In this document: positions 45,958 through 55,625 of the stretch, piece after piece
How the letters are laid out: every line of letters begins with the position of its first letter
How positions within the stretch are numbered: the first letter of the stretch is position 1
NCBI RefSeq assembly: GCF_000337895.1
Contig: NZ_AOMA01000063.1
Coordinates: 98,275 to 162,274 of the forward strand
Direction of reading: 5' to 3'
Source of the DNA: Halobiforma nitratireducens JCM 10879
GTDB taxonomy: Archaea; Halobacteriota; Halobacteria; Halobacteriales; Natrialbaceae
Length of the DNA stretch: 64,000 nucleotides
Notes under the pieces: model-generated
Told to the model about the DNA's origin: nothing
Databases searched by the model: none
Seen by the model: only the letters and a program-made list of their open reading frames with translations
Translations under genes and position numbers: made by a program

Positions 45958-46403
45958 GTGTAAACACCGCAGAGTTCGACGCGGATGTCGTCGTCGACGC
46001 CCGGGACTGCATTCTCGGCCGCGTCGCGAGCCAGGTCGCCCAGCGAGCGCTCGACGGTGAGCGCGTCGCCGTCGTCAACGCCGAAGACGCCGTCATCACG
46101 GGCGACAAGGAAGACGTCTTCCAGACGTACCGGAAGCGTCTCCAGCTTGGCTCCGACAGCGGACCGTACTACCCGAAGCGACCGGACACGATCTTCAAGC
46201 GCTCGATCCGCGGCATGCTTCCGTACAAGAAGCCCCGCGGTCGCGAGGCGTTCGAGAACGTCCGTGTCTACGTCGGCAACCCCTACGAGGGCGAGCAGGA
46301 CGCGGCGGTCCTCGAGGATACGTCGCTGGATCGACTTTCGAACATCCGCTTCGTCCAGTTGGGCGAAGTGTCCGACCAACTCGGTGCTAACGTCACATGG
46401 TAA
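45954..46403 (+). CDS. rpl13: 50S ribosomal protein L13
   Basis: 149 residues. The archaeal L13 pattern is [51 protein letters not shown] and [27 protein letters not shown]. It begins with an ATGA overlap with rpl18e and its end overlaps rps9 by seven bases, so the three are translated together. Confidence 0.97.
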   Translation: MSVNTAEFDADVVVDARDCILGRVASQVAQRALDGERVAVVNAEDAVITGDKEDVFQTYRKRLQLGSDSGPYYPKRPDTIFKRSIRGMLPYKKPRGREAFENVRVYVGNPYEGEQDAAVLEDTSLDRLSNIRFVQLGEVSDQLGANVTW

Positions 46404-46795
46404 CGAACACGAGCGGAAAGAAAAAGACGGCCGTCGCTCGCGCCACCGTACGCGACGGCGAGGGTCGCGTGCGAATCAACTCCCAGCCCGTCGAACTGGT
46501 CGAGCCCGAGATGTCCCGGCTCAAGATGCTCGAGCCGTTCCGCATTGCGGGCGAGGAACTGCGCAGCGACATCGACATCGACGTCGACGTCGAAGGTGGC
46601 GGGATCAGCGGACAGGCAGACGCCGTCCGTACCGCCATCGCTCGCGGCATCGTCCAGCACACGAACGACGCCGAACTCCGCGACGCGTTCATGGAGTTCG
46701 ACCGCTCGCTGCTGGTCAACGACGTTCGCCAGTCCGAACCGAAGAAGTGGGGCGGCCCGGGCGCTCGGGCTCGCTACCAGAAGTCCTACCGCTAA
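46397..46795 (+). CDS. rps9: 30S ribosomal protein S9
   Basis: 132 residues whose C-terminal arm reaches the decoding centre. Core motifs are [39 protein letters not shown], and the C-terminal [17 protein letters not shown], which ends as the family requires. Overlaps rpl13 and is followed 12 bases later by rpoN. Confidence 0.98.
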   Translation: MVTNTSGKKKTAVARATVRDGEGRVRINSQPVELVEPEMSRLKMLEPFRIAGEELRSDIDIDVDVEGGGISGQADAVRTAIARGIVQHTNDAELRDAFMEFDRSLLVNDVRQSEPKKWGGPGARARYQKSYR

Positions 46796-46807
46796 GGTGA
46801 TCGACTC

Positions 46808-47002
46808 ATGATGGTACCGGTTCGGTGTTTCACCTGTGGCAGCGTCGTCGGCGAGCACTGGGAGGAGTTCGACGAGCGAGCGAACGAAGGCGACGAAGAC
46901 CCCAAAGAAGTGCTCGACGACCTCGGCGTCGACCGTTACTGCTGTCGACGCATGCTCGTGAGTCACACCGACCTCGTCGATGTCGTCTCTCCGTACCAGT
47001 AA
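46808..47002 (+). CDS. rpoN: DNA-directed RNA polymerase subunit N
   Basis: 64-residue Rpb10 counterpart. It binds one zinc with CFTCG near the N-terminus and the paired cysteines in [15 protein letters not shown]. Starts with ATGATG; either may be used. The next gene, rpoK, begins one base after the stop, so both polymerase subunits come from the ribosomal protein transcript. Confidence 0.97.
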   Translation: MMVPVRCFTCGSVVGEHWEEFDERANEGDEDPKEVLDDLGVDRYCCRRMLVSHTDLVDVVSPYQ

Positions 47003-47003
47003 C

Positions 47004-47180
47004 ATGCAACAACAACACAATCGCTACGAGAAGGCGCGCATCCTCGGTGCTCGAGCGCTGCAGGTGTCCTACGGGGCACCTGTGCTGATCGAGACGGACC
47101 AGGCCGAGCCGATCCTGATCGCTGCCGAGGAGTACGACGCCGGCGTGTTACCCTTTACAGTCAAGCGAGGAGAGGAGTAA
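47004..47180 (+). CDS. rpoK: DNA-directed RNA polymerase subunit K
   Basis: 58-residue Rpb6/omega counterpart, unusually short because it lacks most of the N-terminal tail. The family core [24 protein letters not shown] and [18 protein letters not shown] is complete. It supports polymerase assembly. Enolase follows three bases later. Confidence 0.96.
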   Translation: MQQQHNRYEKARILGARALQVSYGAPVLIETDQAEPILIAAEEYDAGVLPFTVKRGEE

Positions 47181-47183
47181 CCT

Positions 47184-48389
47184 ATGACGCTTATTACCGA
47201 CGTTCGACTCCGCCGAACGCTCGATTCCCGTGGCAACCCGACCGTCGAAGCCGACGTCCTCACCGAAAGCGGCGGCTTCGGCCGTGCAGCAGCGCCAAGC
47301 GGTGCAAGCACCGGCGAGTACGAGGCCGTCGAACGACCGCCGAGCGAGGCGATCGCTGCGGCCCGTGAACACGCCGTTCCCCGACTCGTCGGGGAGGCTT
47401 ACGCCGGCAACCAGCGGGAGGTCGACGCCGTCTTGCGTGGAGCCGACGGCACCGACGACTTCTCGGAAATCGGCGCGAACAGTGCGGTCGCGATATCGAT
47501 GGCCGCTGCAAAGGCCGGTGCCGACGTGCTCGGTGCGCCGCTGTTCCAGCATCTCGGCGGTACCTTCCGCGGAGAGAACTTCCCCATTCCACTGGGGAAC
47601 GTCGTCGGCGGTGGCGAACACGCTGCCGACGCGACGGACATTCAGGAGTTCCTTGCCGCGCCAGTTGGTGCGCCAAGCGTCGAAGACGCTGTCTTCGCCA
47701 ACGCCGCCGTCCACGAGACTGTCGCCGACCTGCTCGAGGAACGCGACATTCCCTGTGGGAAAGGCGACGAAGGTGCGTGGGCCCCGTCGATCGACGACGC
47801 GGAGGCGTTCGAGATCGTCGACGAGGCGGTCTCGCTGGTCGCCGAGGAGGTCGGCTTCGACATCGAGTTCGGCCTCGACGTCGCTGCGGCGGAGATGTAC
47901 GACGCCGAGTCGGGTACCTACGAGTACAGCGATGGCTCGCGTGACACCGACGAACAGATCGAGTACATCGCGGACCTCGTCGACGAGTACGATCTGGTCT
48001 ACGTCGAGGACCCGCTCGACGAAAACGACTACGACGCGTTCGCCGAGCTGACCAACCGGGTCGGCGACGAGACGCTGGTCTGTGGTGACGACCTGTTCGT
48101 CACCAACACCGATCGGCTTCGCGAGGGAATCGATCGGGGCGCGGCAAACAGTATCCTGATCAAACCGAACCAGATCGGGACGCTGACCGACGCCTTCGAC
48201 GCGATCGAACTCGCGATCGAGAACGGCTACGACCCGGTCGTCTCCCACCGCTCGGGCGAAACCGAGGATACGACGATCGCACACCTCGCCGTCGCGACCG
48301 ACGCACCCTTCATCAAGACGGGTGCCGTCGGCGGCGAGCGAACTGCCAAGCTCAACGAGCTCATCAGAATCGCAGACGACGCGACATGA
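47184..48389 (+). CDS. eno: enolase (phosphopyruvate hydratase)
   Basis: Converts 2-phosphoglycerate to phosphoenolpyruvate. 401 residues, N-terminal [24 protein letters not shown] and the barrel with the catalytic Glu/Lys set: [11 protein letters not shown] and [18 protein letters not shown]. Metal ligands are in [18 protein letters not shown] and VCGDDLF. Its place between rpoK and rps2 is the usual haloarchaeal order, and it overlaps rps2 by four bases. Confidence 0.97.
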   Translation: MTLITDVRLRRTLDSRGNPTVEADVLTESGGFGRAAAPSGASTGEYEAVERPPSEAIAAAREHAVPRLVGEAYAGNQREVDAVLRGADGTDDFSEIGANSAVAISMAAAKAGADVLGAPLFQHLGGTFRGENFPIPLGNVVGGGEHAADATDIQEFLAAPVGAPSVEDAVFANAAVHETVADLLEERDIPCGKGDEGAWAPSIDDAEAFEIVDEAVSLVAEEVGFDIEFGLDVAAAEMYDAESGTYEYSDGSRDTDEQIEYIADLVDEYDLVYVEDPLDENDYDAFAELTNRVGDETLVCGDDLFVTNTDRLREGIDRGAANSILIKPNQIGTLTDAFDAIELAIENGYDPVVSHRSGETEDTTIAHLAVATDAPFIKTGAVGGERTAKLNELIRIADDAT

Positions 48390-49252
48390 CAGACGACAAC
48401 GACGCATCCCAGGAAGGGCTCGACGTCGCCGAAGAAGAGATCGACGAGGAGCCGGCCGAAGGGACCGGCCCCGCCGCCGATCAAGACGACGTCGAGCCAG
48501 CGGAACAGACCGCCGACGCCGAGGCCGCCCAGGCCGACGCCGAGGCCGAAGCAGCCGACGCCGACTCGGAGATTGACGCCGAGGACGCAGATGCCGATGC
48601 CGACGCTGAAGCTGAAGCTGAAGCAGAAGACGCAGGCCCGGCCCTCGACGACGACGTAATGTCCGACGAAGAGGCCGACCTCCTGATCCCCGTCGAGGAC
48701 TACCTCGGCGCTGGCGTCCACATTGGCACCCAGCAAAAGACCAAGGACATGGAGCGGTTCATCCACCGCGTCCGGACCGACGGTCTCTACGTGCTGGACG
48801 TCTCGAAGACCGACGGCCGCATCCGTACGGCCGCGGACTTCCTCGCCAACTACGACCCCGAACAAATCCTCGTCACCTCGAGTCGCCAGTACGGTCGCTT
48901 CCCAGCCGAGAAGTTCGCGGAAGCGGTCGGTGCTCGAGCGCGAACGGGTCGATTCATCCCGGGAACGCTGACGAACCCGAAGTACGACGGCTACATCGAA
49001 CCCGACGTAGTCGTCGTCACGGACCCGATCGGCGACGCCCAGGCCGTCAAGGAGGCCATCACGGTCGGCATCCCGGTCATCGCGATGTGTGACTCGAACA
49101 ACCAGGTCAGCAACGTCGACCTGGTCGTCCCGACCAACAACAAGGGTCGCAAGGCCCTCTCGGTCGTCTACTGGCTGCTCGCAAACGAGGTCCTCGACCG
49201 TCGCGGCGCAGAGCCGACCTACTCGCTCGAGGACTTCGAGAGCGGCGTCTGA
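48386..49252 (+). CDS. rps2: 30S ribosomal protein S2
   Basis: 288 residues. The S2 core starts at [33 protein letters not shown] and includes [24 protein letters not shown] and [12 protein letters not shown]. It is preceded by an acidic extension of about 95 residues made largely of Glu, Asp and Ala (EAEAEAED-like runs), coded by GCCGAnGCC-rich repeats at about 48515-48630. Such an extension is a halophile trait and is probably surface-exposed. It is the last gene of the ribosomal/transcription block. Confidence 0.96.
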   Translation: MTDDNDASQEGLDVAEEEIDEEPAEGTGPAADQDDVEPAEQTADAEAAQADAEAEAADADSEIDAEDADADADAEAEAEAEDAGPALDDDVMSDEEADLLIPVEDYLGAGVHIGTQQKTKDMERFIHRVRTDGLYVLDVSKTDGRIRTAADFLANYDPEQILVTSSRQYGRFPAEKFAEAVGARARTGRFIPGTLTNPKYDGYIEPDVVVVTDPIGDAQAVKEAITVGIPVIAMCDSNNQVSNVDLVVPTNNKGRKALSVVYWLLANEVLDRRGAEPTYSLEDFESGV

Positions 49253-49491
49253 TCCGCCGGTTCGACGCGTCTCCCGCGTATCGGATTTGGTATTCACGTT
49301 CTCACGTTCTCACGTTCTCCGTCTTCGCCACGTCGCCCAGTTCCGTTCGTCTCGGTCTCGATACCGGTGTCAGCGGCCGCTACGGCCCGCTCGAGTCCCA
49401 CTCGATCACAGGTGACAGCCGGTGAGTCCGTCGAACGGGAGAATCGGGCGAACGACGAAGGAGTTACCTACCGTCCGGCGCAAGGTCGCGT

Positions 49492-49617
49492 ATGATCGAC
49501 AAAGTGTTCGAATTCGAGGAAGAAAAGATCCCGCCGGCCGTCCTGCTCGCGACGGCGGCACTGATCGCTATCTTCGCGATCGGGATTCCGTTCCGCGTAC
49601 TCGTGGGCCTCGTCTGA
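49492..49617 (+). CDS. 41-residue single-helix membrane protein
   Basis: A short open frame, ATG at 49492, with Met-Ile-Asp-Lys-Val-Phe-Glu-Phe and an acidic stretch followed by one good membrane helix (AVLLATAALIAIFAIGIPFRVLVGLV). Clear codon pattern (GC-rich third positions) and the sharp layout of a cytosolic acidic head plus helix favour a real gene. It lies alone between rps2 and thiR; haloarchaea often keep small membrane proteins at this spot, so it may be conserved. Function unknown. Confidence 0.55.
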   Translation: MIDKVFEFEEEKIPPAVLLATAALIAIFAIGIPFRVLVGLV

Positions 49618-49687
49618 CCGGGCTGGTCGACTTTCACAGCCGGGGTGGTGCGATTTCTCGGCCACCGCTTCCCGGGCTTCTCGGTCG

Positions 49688-50623
49688 CTATACAGTGTCC
49701 ACCCTCGTCTCGTCGTCGAGCAGCGACTCGATCAACTCCGCTGCTTCGATCGCAGTGCCGCCGAAGACGTAGGTTGCGGGTTCGATCCCGAACGCGCCGC
49801 GGTGGTAGGCGACGAGTGGTACGTCCCCGCGATCATCGAACCGTTCTCGGAGGTGCTTGCCACGGTCCTCGTAGTCGGCGTCGAACTCGAGTGGATCGAT
49901 CCCCGCGGCTTCGGCTCGCTCGAGGAGGACGTCGTCGGTGGCGACGTTGATCGCGCCCCGAACCGCTGGCTCGACGGCGTTGGCGGCGAGGACGGCGGTC
50001 GCGACGTGTTTCGACGCGCCGAACTCGGGATTCGCGGGAATTTCGATCCGGCCACCCATCGCGTAAATACGGCCGGGAACGGCGGCGACGTCGGTCTCGT
50101 CACGGGCGTCGGGCAGTGCCATGCCGACGTTCGTACCGACGTTCGGGATGTACGCGGCCAGTCCCGGAATCGAAGCGAGAGTCCGGGCAGCAGTGCGGAC
50201 GTTCGCGAGTACGTCGCGTTCAGCCCGCACATCGGGATCGAGCCCACGAACACAGAGATCACAGCCCAGTCCCCGAAGCTCCGGCATCTCCTCCTCGTGA
50301 ATCTCACAGATCGGGCCGCGATCCTCGAGCGTTCGCACGAGCGCGAGTAGTTCCGCCAGTGCGTCGTAGCCGTCCATCTCGCCACCCGCGATCCCGTCGG
50401 CGATTCGCTCGACCGTCGCGACGGTTTCGGGGTGGTCGCGAAAGCGGTCGTCGCCGCCGCTCTCGCCGCTGACGTACTTGCTGACGGCAGCCTGGGTGAC
50501 GCCCAGTTCCGCGGCGATCTCCTGTTGGGTCAGTCCGCGGTCGGCGAGGCGGGTCGCCAGCATCGCACGTACTGTCGGCAGGAACCGATCGACGACGAGC
50601 TCGCTCGGCAGAACAAGCGACAT
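49688..50623 (-). CDS. thiR: ThiR-type HTH-ThiN transcription regulator
   Basis: A 311-residue protein with an N-terminal helix-turn-helix (GLTQQEIAAELGVTQAAVSKYVSGE, about 30-55) and a C-terminal ThiN-like domain (RTLASIPGLAAYIPNVGTNVGMALPDARDETDVAAVPGRIYAMGGRIEIPANPEFGASKHVA). A cysteine segment with CEIHEEEMPELRGLGCDLC lies between. Archaeal ThiR proteins of this build repress thiamine genes and sense thiamine phosphate through the ThiN part. No thiamine gene is in the window. The ATG at 50623 is 28 bases from a TTAAG TATA element (50651-50657, minus strand). Confidence 0.9.
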   Translation of the reverse strand: MSLVLPSELVVDRFLPTVRAMLATRLADRGLTQQEIAAELGVTQAAVSKYVSGESGGDDRFRDHPETVATVERIADGIAGGEMDGYDALAELLALVRTLEDRGPICEIHEEEMPELRGLGCDLCVRGLDPDVRAERDVLANVRTAARTLASIPGLAAYIPNVGTNVGMALPDARDETDVAAVPGRIYAMGGRIEIPANPEFGASKHVATAVLAANAVEPAVRGAINVATDDVLLERAEAAGIDPLEFDADYEDRGKHLRERFDDRGDVPLVAYHRGAFGIEPATYVFGGTAIEAAELIESLLDDETRVDTV

Positions 50624-50737
50624 TGGTTGGCGGCGAGTTCGGACGGCTGGCGCTTAAGTCCAGCTACCGCGACACGTCGGGGCGGCTTCGACTGTCGGCC
50701 GTTGTCTCGTCGTCAAACGCTCGCCTCGAGAAGATAG

Positions 50738-50745
50738 CTATTAAC
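50738..50745 (+). promoter_or_regulatory. TATA box of the mvk-ipk operon
   Basis: CTATTAAC 24-31 bases before the mvk ATG, in the 145-base gap shared with divergent thiR; both genes look leaderless. The gap is short enough that ThiR binding could reach both promoters. Confidence 0.6.
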
Positions 50746-50768
50746 CCTCCTCGTGCGAACGCCCGTCT

Positions 50769-51755
50769 ATGGCAGTCTCGAGCGCCCCCGGCAAGGTCTA
50801 TCTCTTCGGGGAGCATGCAGTCGTCTACGGCGAGCCGGCCGTCCCGTGTGCCATCGAGTTACGGGCACGGGTCGGCGTCGAACAGCGATCCGATGCCAAG
50901 CTCCGGGTCCACGCAGAGGACCTGAGCCTCGACGGGTTCACCGTCGAGTACGGCGGCACGACGGACGAACGCCCCGACGTCGACGTCTCCGAGTCGCTGG
51001 TTTCGGCGGCGATGGGGTACGTCGACGGCGCGATCGAACAGGTCCGGGACGTGACCGGCGAGCACGAGGTCGGGTTCGACGTGACGATCGAGAGTGACAT
51101 CCCGCTGGGAGCCGGCCTGGGATCGTCCGCCGCGGTCGTCGTCGCCGCGATCGACGCCGCCGCCCGCGAACTCGGCACCACCCTCGAGACCGACGAACTC
51201 GCGGAGCGAGCCTACCGGACGGAACACGAAGTCCAGGACGGGCAGGCCTCGCGGGCGGACACGTTCTGTTCGGCAACCGGCGGTGCGGTCAGAGTCGAAG
51301 GCGACGACTGCCGATCGATCGAGGCCCCGGAGCTGCCGATCGTCGTCGGGTTCGACGGTGGGGCAGGCGATACCGGCCAACTCGTCGCGGGTGTCCGGAA
51401 CCTGCGCGAGGAGTACGGGTTCGCAGCGGATACCGTCGCGTCGATCGGAGACGTCGTGCGCCGGGGCGAGCAGGCGCTGGCCGATGGCGATCTCGAGGAA
51501 CTCGGCCGGCTGATGGACTTCAACCACGGGCTGCTCTCGGCGCTTGGCGTCTCCTCGCGGACGCTCGACTCGATGGTCTGGGCCGCTCGAGACGCCGATG
51601 CGTACGGCGCGAAGCTGACGGGCGCTGGCGGCGGTGGCTGTGTCGTCGCGCTCGACCCGACCGACGAGACCGAGACCGCACTGTCGTTTACGCCCGGCTG
51701 CGAGCAAGCGTTTCGGGCGGAACTCGCCGACGAGGGGGTGACGCGACTCGAATGA
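50769..51755 (+). CDS. mvk: mevalonate kinase
   Basis: GHMP kinase making mevalonate 5-phosphate. 328 residues; motif 1 is SAPGKVYLFGEHAVVYGEPA, the phosphate loop PLGAGLGSSAAVVVA, and motif 3 AKLTGAGGGGCVVAL. It begins with a leaderless promoter and ends in an ATGA overlap with isopentenyl phosphate kinase, joining two mevalonate-pathway steps in one operon. HMG-CoA synthase lies elsewhere in the window. Confidence 0.96.
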   Translation: MAVSSAPGKVYLFGEHAVVYGEPAVPCAIELRARVGVEQRSDAKLRVHAEDLSLDGFTVEYGGTTDERPDVDVSESLVSAAMGYVDGAIEQVRDVTGEHEVGFDVTIESDIPLGAGLGSSAAVVVAAIDAAARELGTTLETDELAERAYRTEHEVQDGQASRADTFCSATGGAVRVEGDDCRSIEAPELPIVVGFDGGAGDTGQLVAGVRNLREEYGFAADTVASIGDVVRRGEQALADGDLEELGRLMDFNHGLLSALGVSSRTLDSMVWAARDADAYGAKLTGAGGGGCVVALDPTDETETALSFTPGCEQAFRAELADEGVTRLE

Positions 51756-52513
51756 TCGTCCTGAAACTCGGCGGGAGCGTCGTCACCGAGAAGGACCGAC
51801 CGGAGACGCTCGACGGCGACGCGCTCGAGCGGGCCGCGGACGCGATCGCTGCGGCACTCGAGACGGGAGAGGGAAGCGGTGGCGACACTGCGTCGGACCT
51901 CGTGATCGTCCACGGCGGCGGCAGCTTCGGCCACCACAACGCCAGCGAGCACGGCGTGTCGACGACCGACGGCACGCACGACGCCAGTGCAGTCGCCGAC
52001 ATTCACGGTGCGATGAAGACCCTGAACCAGTTCGTGCTCGGCCGCCTCCACGCCCGGGACGTGAACGCGGTACCGGTCCATCCCTTTTCGACTGCGTCTC
52101 GCGACGAAGCCGGACAGCTCGAGTTTCCGACGACTCAGCTCGAGGCAATGCTCGAGGAAGGGTTCGTCCCCGTCCTCCACGGCGACCTAATCGCCCACAC
52201 CGGAACGGGGGCGACCGTCGTCAGCGGTGACGAACTCGTCGCGACACTCGCCGACGAACTCGAGGCCGATCGGATCGGCCTCTGTTCGACGGTGCCGGGC
52301 GTCCTCGACGAGACCGACACGGTCATCGACGAGATCGCGGCGTTCGAAGACGTGGCTGATGTCCTCGGCGAGAGCGACACGACCGACGTCACGGGTGGGA
52401 TGGCAGCGAAGGTACGGGCCTTGCTCGAACTCGAGCCCGAGGCATCCATCTTCGGTCTGGACGACCTCGAGCGGTTTCTCGCGGGCGAGCGGACGGGAAC
52501 GACGATTACGTAG
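51752..52513 (+). CDS. ipk: isopentenyl phosphate kinase
   Basis: Phosphorylates isopentenyl phosphate to isopentenyl diphosphate, the closing step of the alternative archaeal mevalonate route. 253 residues of the amino-acid-kinase fold: VLKLGGSVVTEK, HGGGSFGHHNA with the catalytic His, and DVTGGMAAKVRALLEL. It overlaps mvk by four bases. Its presence implies decarboxylation at the monophosphate stage, as known for haloarchaea. Confidence 0.95.
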   Translation: MIVLKLGGSVVTEKDRPETLDGDALERAADAIAAALETGEGSGGDTASDLVIVHGGGSFGHHNASEHGVSTTDGTHDASAVADIHGAMKTLNQFVLGRLHARDVNAVPVHPFSTASRDEAGQLEFPTTQLEAMLEEGFVPVLHGDLIAHTGTGATVVSGDELVATLADELEADRIGLCSTVPGVLDETDTVIDEIAAFEDVADVLGESDTTDVTGGMAAKVRALLELEPEASIFGLDDLERFLAGERTGTTIT

Positions 52514-52532
52514 TCGTGTAGCGCGTCGTCGT

Positions 52533-53213
52533 CTACTCGAGTCGCGTTTTTCGATACTCGGCGAAGACCGCACGCGTGGTCTCGTAGGTCCGTTCGTCCA
52601 GTTTGTAGGTGACGTCGACGGACTCCGGCGTCACCGCCGCGAGTTCGTCGATATCGATCGGCTCGCCGTCGATGATATTCCCGTCCCCGTCGACCACGGT
52701 CTCGACGCGAACAACCGTCCGCCGATTCGCGGGCTCCCTGCCGACGGCGATCGGACGACTGACGCTATCGACATCCAACGCTTCGGTCACGACCTCGACC
52801 GCGGCTTTCCCCGCGACATCGTTCGCCCTGATGTGTTTCCAGCGATCCCAGGGCGTCGTCGTGAACTCCAGATCGCGGTCCGGCGGCTCCTGGTCGTACT
52901 CGTCGGGGTCGACGTCGCTCGAGGGCCCTTTCGAGGCGACGTACCGGACTGCGTCGTCGTCCGGTTGGTACTCGACCCATCTGTCCCACTCCGATTTCGT
53001 CGCGCTGATCGTCTCGGCCCGTCCGCGTTCTCGTTCATCCTCGAGGGTCCGGTAGGAGGGTTCCGAGACGTCGTTCGGTGAGTCGTCGGCGTCGTCGGTG
53101 TCGTCCGTCGATTCGGACCCCGTGCCCGCCTCCGGTTCGTCGTCGCGCAAACAGCCCGCAAGCGCGACGGTACAACAGCCGGCAACGACCGTCCGTCTGG
53201 TAGGGGAGGGCAT
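52533..53213 (-). CDS. Tat-exported lipoprotein, unknown function
   Basis: A 226-residue protein starting with TRRTVVAGCCTVALAGCLRDDE: twin arginines, a short hydrophobic core and a lipobox (LAGC), so it is likely moved folded by Tat and lipid-anchored. After an acidic Ser/Thr/Asp linker comes a soluble domain with two beta-rich halves (ATKSEWDRWVEYQPDDDAVRYVASKGP and VESVDVTYKLDERTYETTRAVFAEYRKTRLE). No family is recognised. It stands between ipk and the permease gene, alone on its strand. Confidence 0.8.
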   Translation of the reverse strand: MPSPTRRTVVAGCCTVALAGCLRDDEPEAGTGSESTDDTDDADDSPNDVSEPSYRTLEDERERGRAETISATKSEWDRWVEYQPDDDAVRYVASKGPSSDVDPDEYDQEPPDRDLEFTTTPWDRWKHIRANDVAGKAAVEVVTEALDVDSVSRPIAVGREPANRRTVVRVETVVDGDGNIIDGEPIDIDELAAVTPESVDVTYKLDERTYETTRAVFAEYRKTRLE

Positions 53214-53324
53214 ACTACCGACGACTTCGGCCGAAAGTAAATGCTTTCTGAACGGTAGCCTCGACAGAAATCCTCGAGAAGCGGGACGGCGACCGGATCG
53301 CGTTGGAAACCTCCGGCGAAACCG

Positions 53325-55625
53325 TCAGTCGAACAGCACCCGCTCGAGGATCGGCCGCAGGAACGATCCGCGACGGGTCTCCTTCGAATGGACCAGCATC
53401 GTGGGCTGTTCGATGGCCGCGGCGATCCGATCGGAGCGCTGTTCGATCAGCAGGTCCGGCAGTCGGCGGTGGGTCACCGTGCTCAGCATGACGACATCGG
53501 ACGACTCCAGTGCCTCCGAGAGGCCGGCGACCGCATCGTTCGACCGGACGATCGTCGACTCGACGGGAACCGTACAGAGCTCGTCGAGCTCCGTGTGGTA
53601 GTCCTCGATGGTCTCGACTAGCTCGTCGGGGGCGTCTTCCCCGACCGCGAAGAGGAACCGGACGCGGGCCCCGAGCACGTCGGCCATCGCATCCGCGAGC
53701 TCGACCTTGAGCGGGTCGTTGAACGGGCTCCGGTCGGTAACGACCGCGATCTCGTCGATGCCGACACGCGCTTCGTGCTGGACGAAGGCCACGTCACAGG
53801 GGGCGTGTTCCATGATCCAGTCGGTGTCGCGGCCGAACAGGGTCCCGAGCCTGCTGGTCGCCTGGCGACGGGCGAGAACGAGGTCGGCCCCGCTGCGCTC
53901 GGCGAAGTTGACGACTGCGTGGCGGGTATCGTGGCTGACGATCTCGCCGACCTCGACGGGTACCTCGAGGTAGCGTACGAGGTCGTCGGTTCGTTCCTCG
54001 AACTCGAGGTCCTCCTCCGAGAGCTCCTCTGCAGGGATGTCGAGGGGAACCTGATCGGGGACTTCGTCGAAGCGAACGACTCGAATGCGTCCACCACGAC
54101 GGCGAACGATCGGCGCGGCCATCTGGAGTAGTGCGTCCTCCTGTTCGCGGCTGACGTCCTGGCGAAGCGGGATGAGGATCTCGTAGGTGTCGTCTCGCTG
54201 GAGCTGGTGTTCGGTGTCTTCGACGAACTGCTTGCCCGCCTGGCGGCGTGCGAGTCCCTTGGCGACGCCCTCGCGGTCGATCCTGTCCTCGGCGTACCAC
54301 TTGTACCAGACGAAGCCAAAGACCACGATCAGGACCGAACCGACGATCTCCGCGGTATCCATTTGAGTGATGATGAAGATTCCCGAAAGGATTCCGAACA
54401 GTTGGACCCAGGGATAGCCCGGCGTCTTGAAATCCGGATCGTACCACTCGAGATCGCGCTCGCGAAAGGCGATCAGCGCGCCACAGACCAGGATGTAGAC
54501 GAGAATCTGGAACGCGCCGGCCATTTTGGCGATCTCGTCGACGTCCTGGGTCGCGACGATGAAGACGATGATCGCGCCGGTGGTCAGGATAGCGACGGTC
54601 GGCGTGTTGAACCGCGGGTGGATGTACTCGAACTTCTTCAGGAAGAGGTCATCACGGCTGAGCGCGAGCGGATAGCGCGAGGCAGTCAGGATGCCGGCGT
54701 TTGCGGTACTGACGAGCGCGAGAACGGCCGCGAGAATGATGCCGGCAACCGCGAGTGTGCCGACGGGAACGCCGGCGACGACCGAATCGGCAAACAGCAG
54801 TTCGGTCGCACGCGCCATCGGCTCGTTGTGGTCCGCCAGCTCGTCGCCGTCCATCACGCCGACGAGGACGAACACGAGCAGTGCATAGAGGAACGCGGTA
54901 ACTCCAAGCGAGATAGCAAGTCCGAGTGGCAAGTTGCGACCGGGATTCTCGATCTCCTCGGCGACGGCGGCGACCTTCGTCACACCGGCATAGGAGACGA
55001 GGACGAGCGCGGTCGCCCCGAGAATTCCGTCGATCCCCTCGTCGAAGAAGCCGTCGTAGTTCGCCCCGTCGACCTGAATGATCGTCGCAGCGACGAAGAT
55101 ACCGAGGATCACCAGCATAATGACGACCATTATCGACTGGATTCCACCGGTCTGTTTGACGCCGATCAGGTTGACCGCGATGAAGATAATTGCGAACGTG
55201 ATCCCGAGCGCGCGGACGCCGGGGATCGCAAGCGTCGACTCGAGGAAGGGGATGCCCAGTTCCCAGGTCGGTAAGGTGTAGATGAAGTTGATGTAGAACA
55301 TCCCGCCATACAGCGCGAGCGAGCCTTTCAGCATCAGCATTAGCCAGGTCCCGAGTCCGGCGATGGTTCCGAACGATGGTCCCAGCCCTCGTTCGATGAA
55401 AATGTAGTCACCGCCGGCTTCGGGCATCGCTGTCCCGAGTTCGGCGATCGAGAACGCCGCCGGGACGACGAGGATCGCGGCGATGACGAACGCCAAAATC
55501 ACGGCCGGTCCGGCCTCCGCCATCGCGACGCCCGGTAAGATGAAGATGCCGCTCCCGATCATCGCTCCCATGCTGATCGCGATCACGGCGAACAACCCAA
55601 GGTCGCGCTCGAGATCCTTCGTCAT
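53325..55625 (-). CDS. APC-type amino-acid permease fused to Usp domains
   Basis: A 766-residue membrane protein. Residues 1 to about 430 are an APC superfamily permease with about 12 helices: GSGIFILPGVAMAEAGPA (helix 1 unwound GSG), GGDYIFIERGLGPSFG and SYAGVTKVAAVAEEIENPGRNLP. The C-terminal third holds two universal-stress-protein-like domains (about 470-620 and 620-760; DEIAVVTDRSPFNDPLKVELADAMADVLGARV, MLSTVTHRRLPDLLIEQRSD), which often bind ATP and regulate the transporter. Substrate unknown, possibly a cationic or neutral amino acid. A TATA-like TCTAAAC element (minus strand) is about 25 bases upstream. Confidence 0.92.
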   Translation of the reverse strand: MTKDLERDLGLFAVIAISMGAMIGSGIFILPGVAMAEAGPAVILAFVIAAILVVPAAFSIAELGTAMPEAGGDYIFIERGLGPSFGTIAGLGTWLMLMLKGSLALYGGMFYINFIYTLPTWELGIPFLESTLAIPGVRALGITFAIIFIAVNLIGVKQTGGIQSIMVVIMLVILGIFVAATIIQVDGANYDGFFDEGIDGILGATALVLVSYAGVTKVAAVAEEIENPGRNLPLGLAISLGVTAFLYALLVFVLVGVMDGDELADHNEPMARATELLFADSVVAGVPVGTLAVAGIILAAVLALVSTANAGILTASRYPLALSRDDLFLKKFEYIHPRFNTPTVAILTTGAIIVFIVATQDVDEIAKMAGAFQILVYILVCGALIAFRERDLEWYDPDFKTPGYPWVQLFGILSGIFIITQMDTAEIVGSVLIVVFGFVWYKWYAEDRIDREGVAKGLARRQAGKQFVEDTEHQLQRDDTYEILIPLRQDVSREQEDALLQMAAPIVRRRGGRIRVVRFDEVPDQVPLDIPAEELSEEDLEFEERTDDLVRYLEVPVEVGEIVSHDTRHAVVNFAERSGADLVLARRQATSRLGTLFGRDTDWIMEHAPCDVAFVQHEARVGIDEIAVVTDRSPFNDPLKVELADAMADVLGARVRFLFAVGEDAPDELVETIEDYHTELDELCTVPVESTIVRSNDAVAGLSEALESSDVVMLSTVTHRRLPDLLIEQRSDRIAAAIEQPTMLVHSKETRRGSFLRPILERVLFD

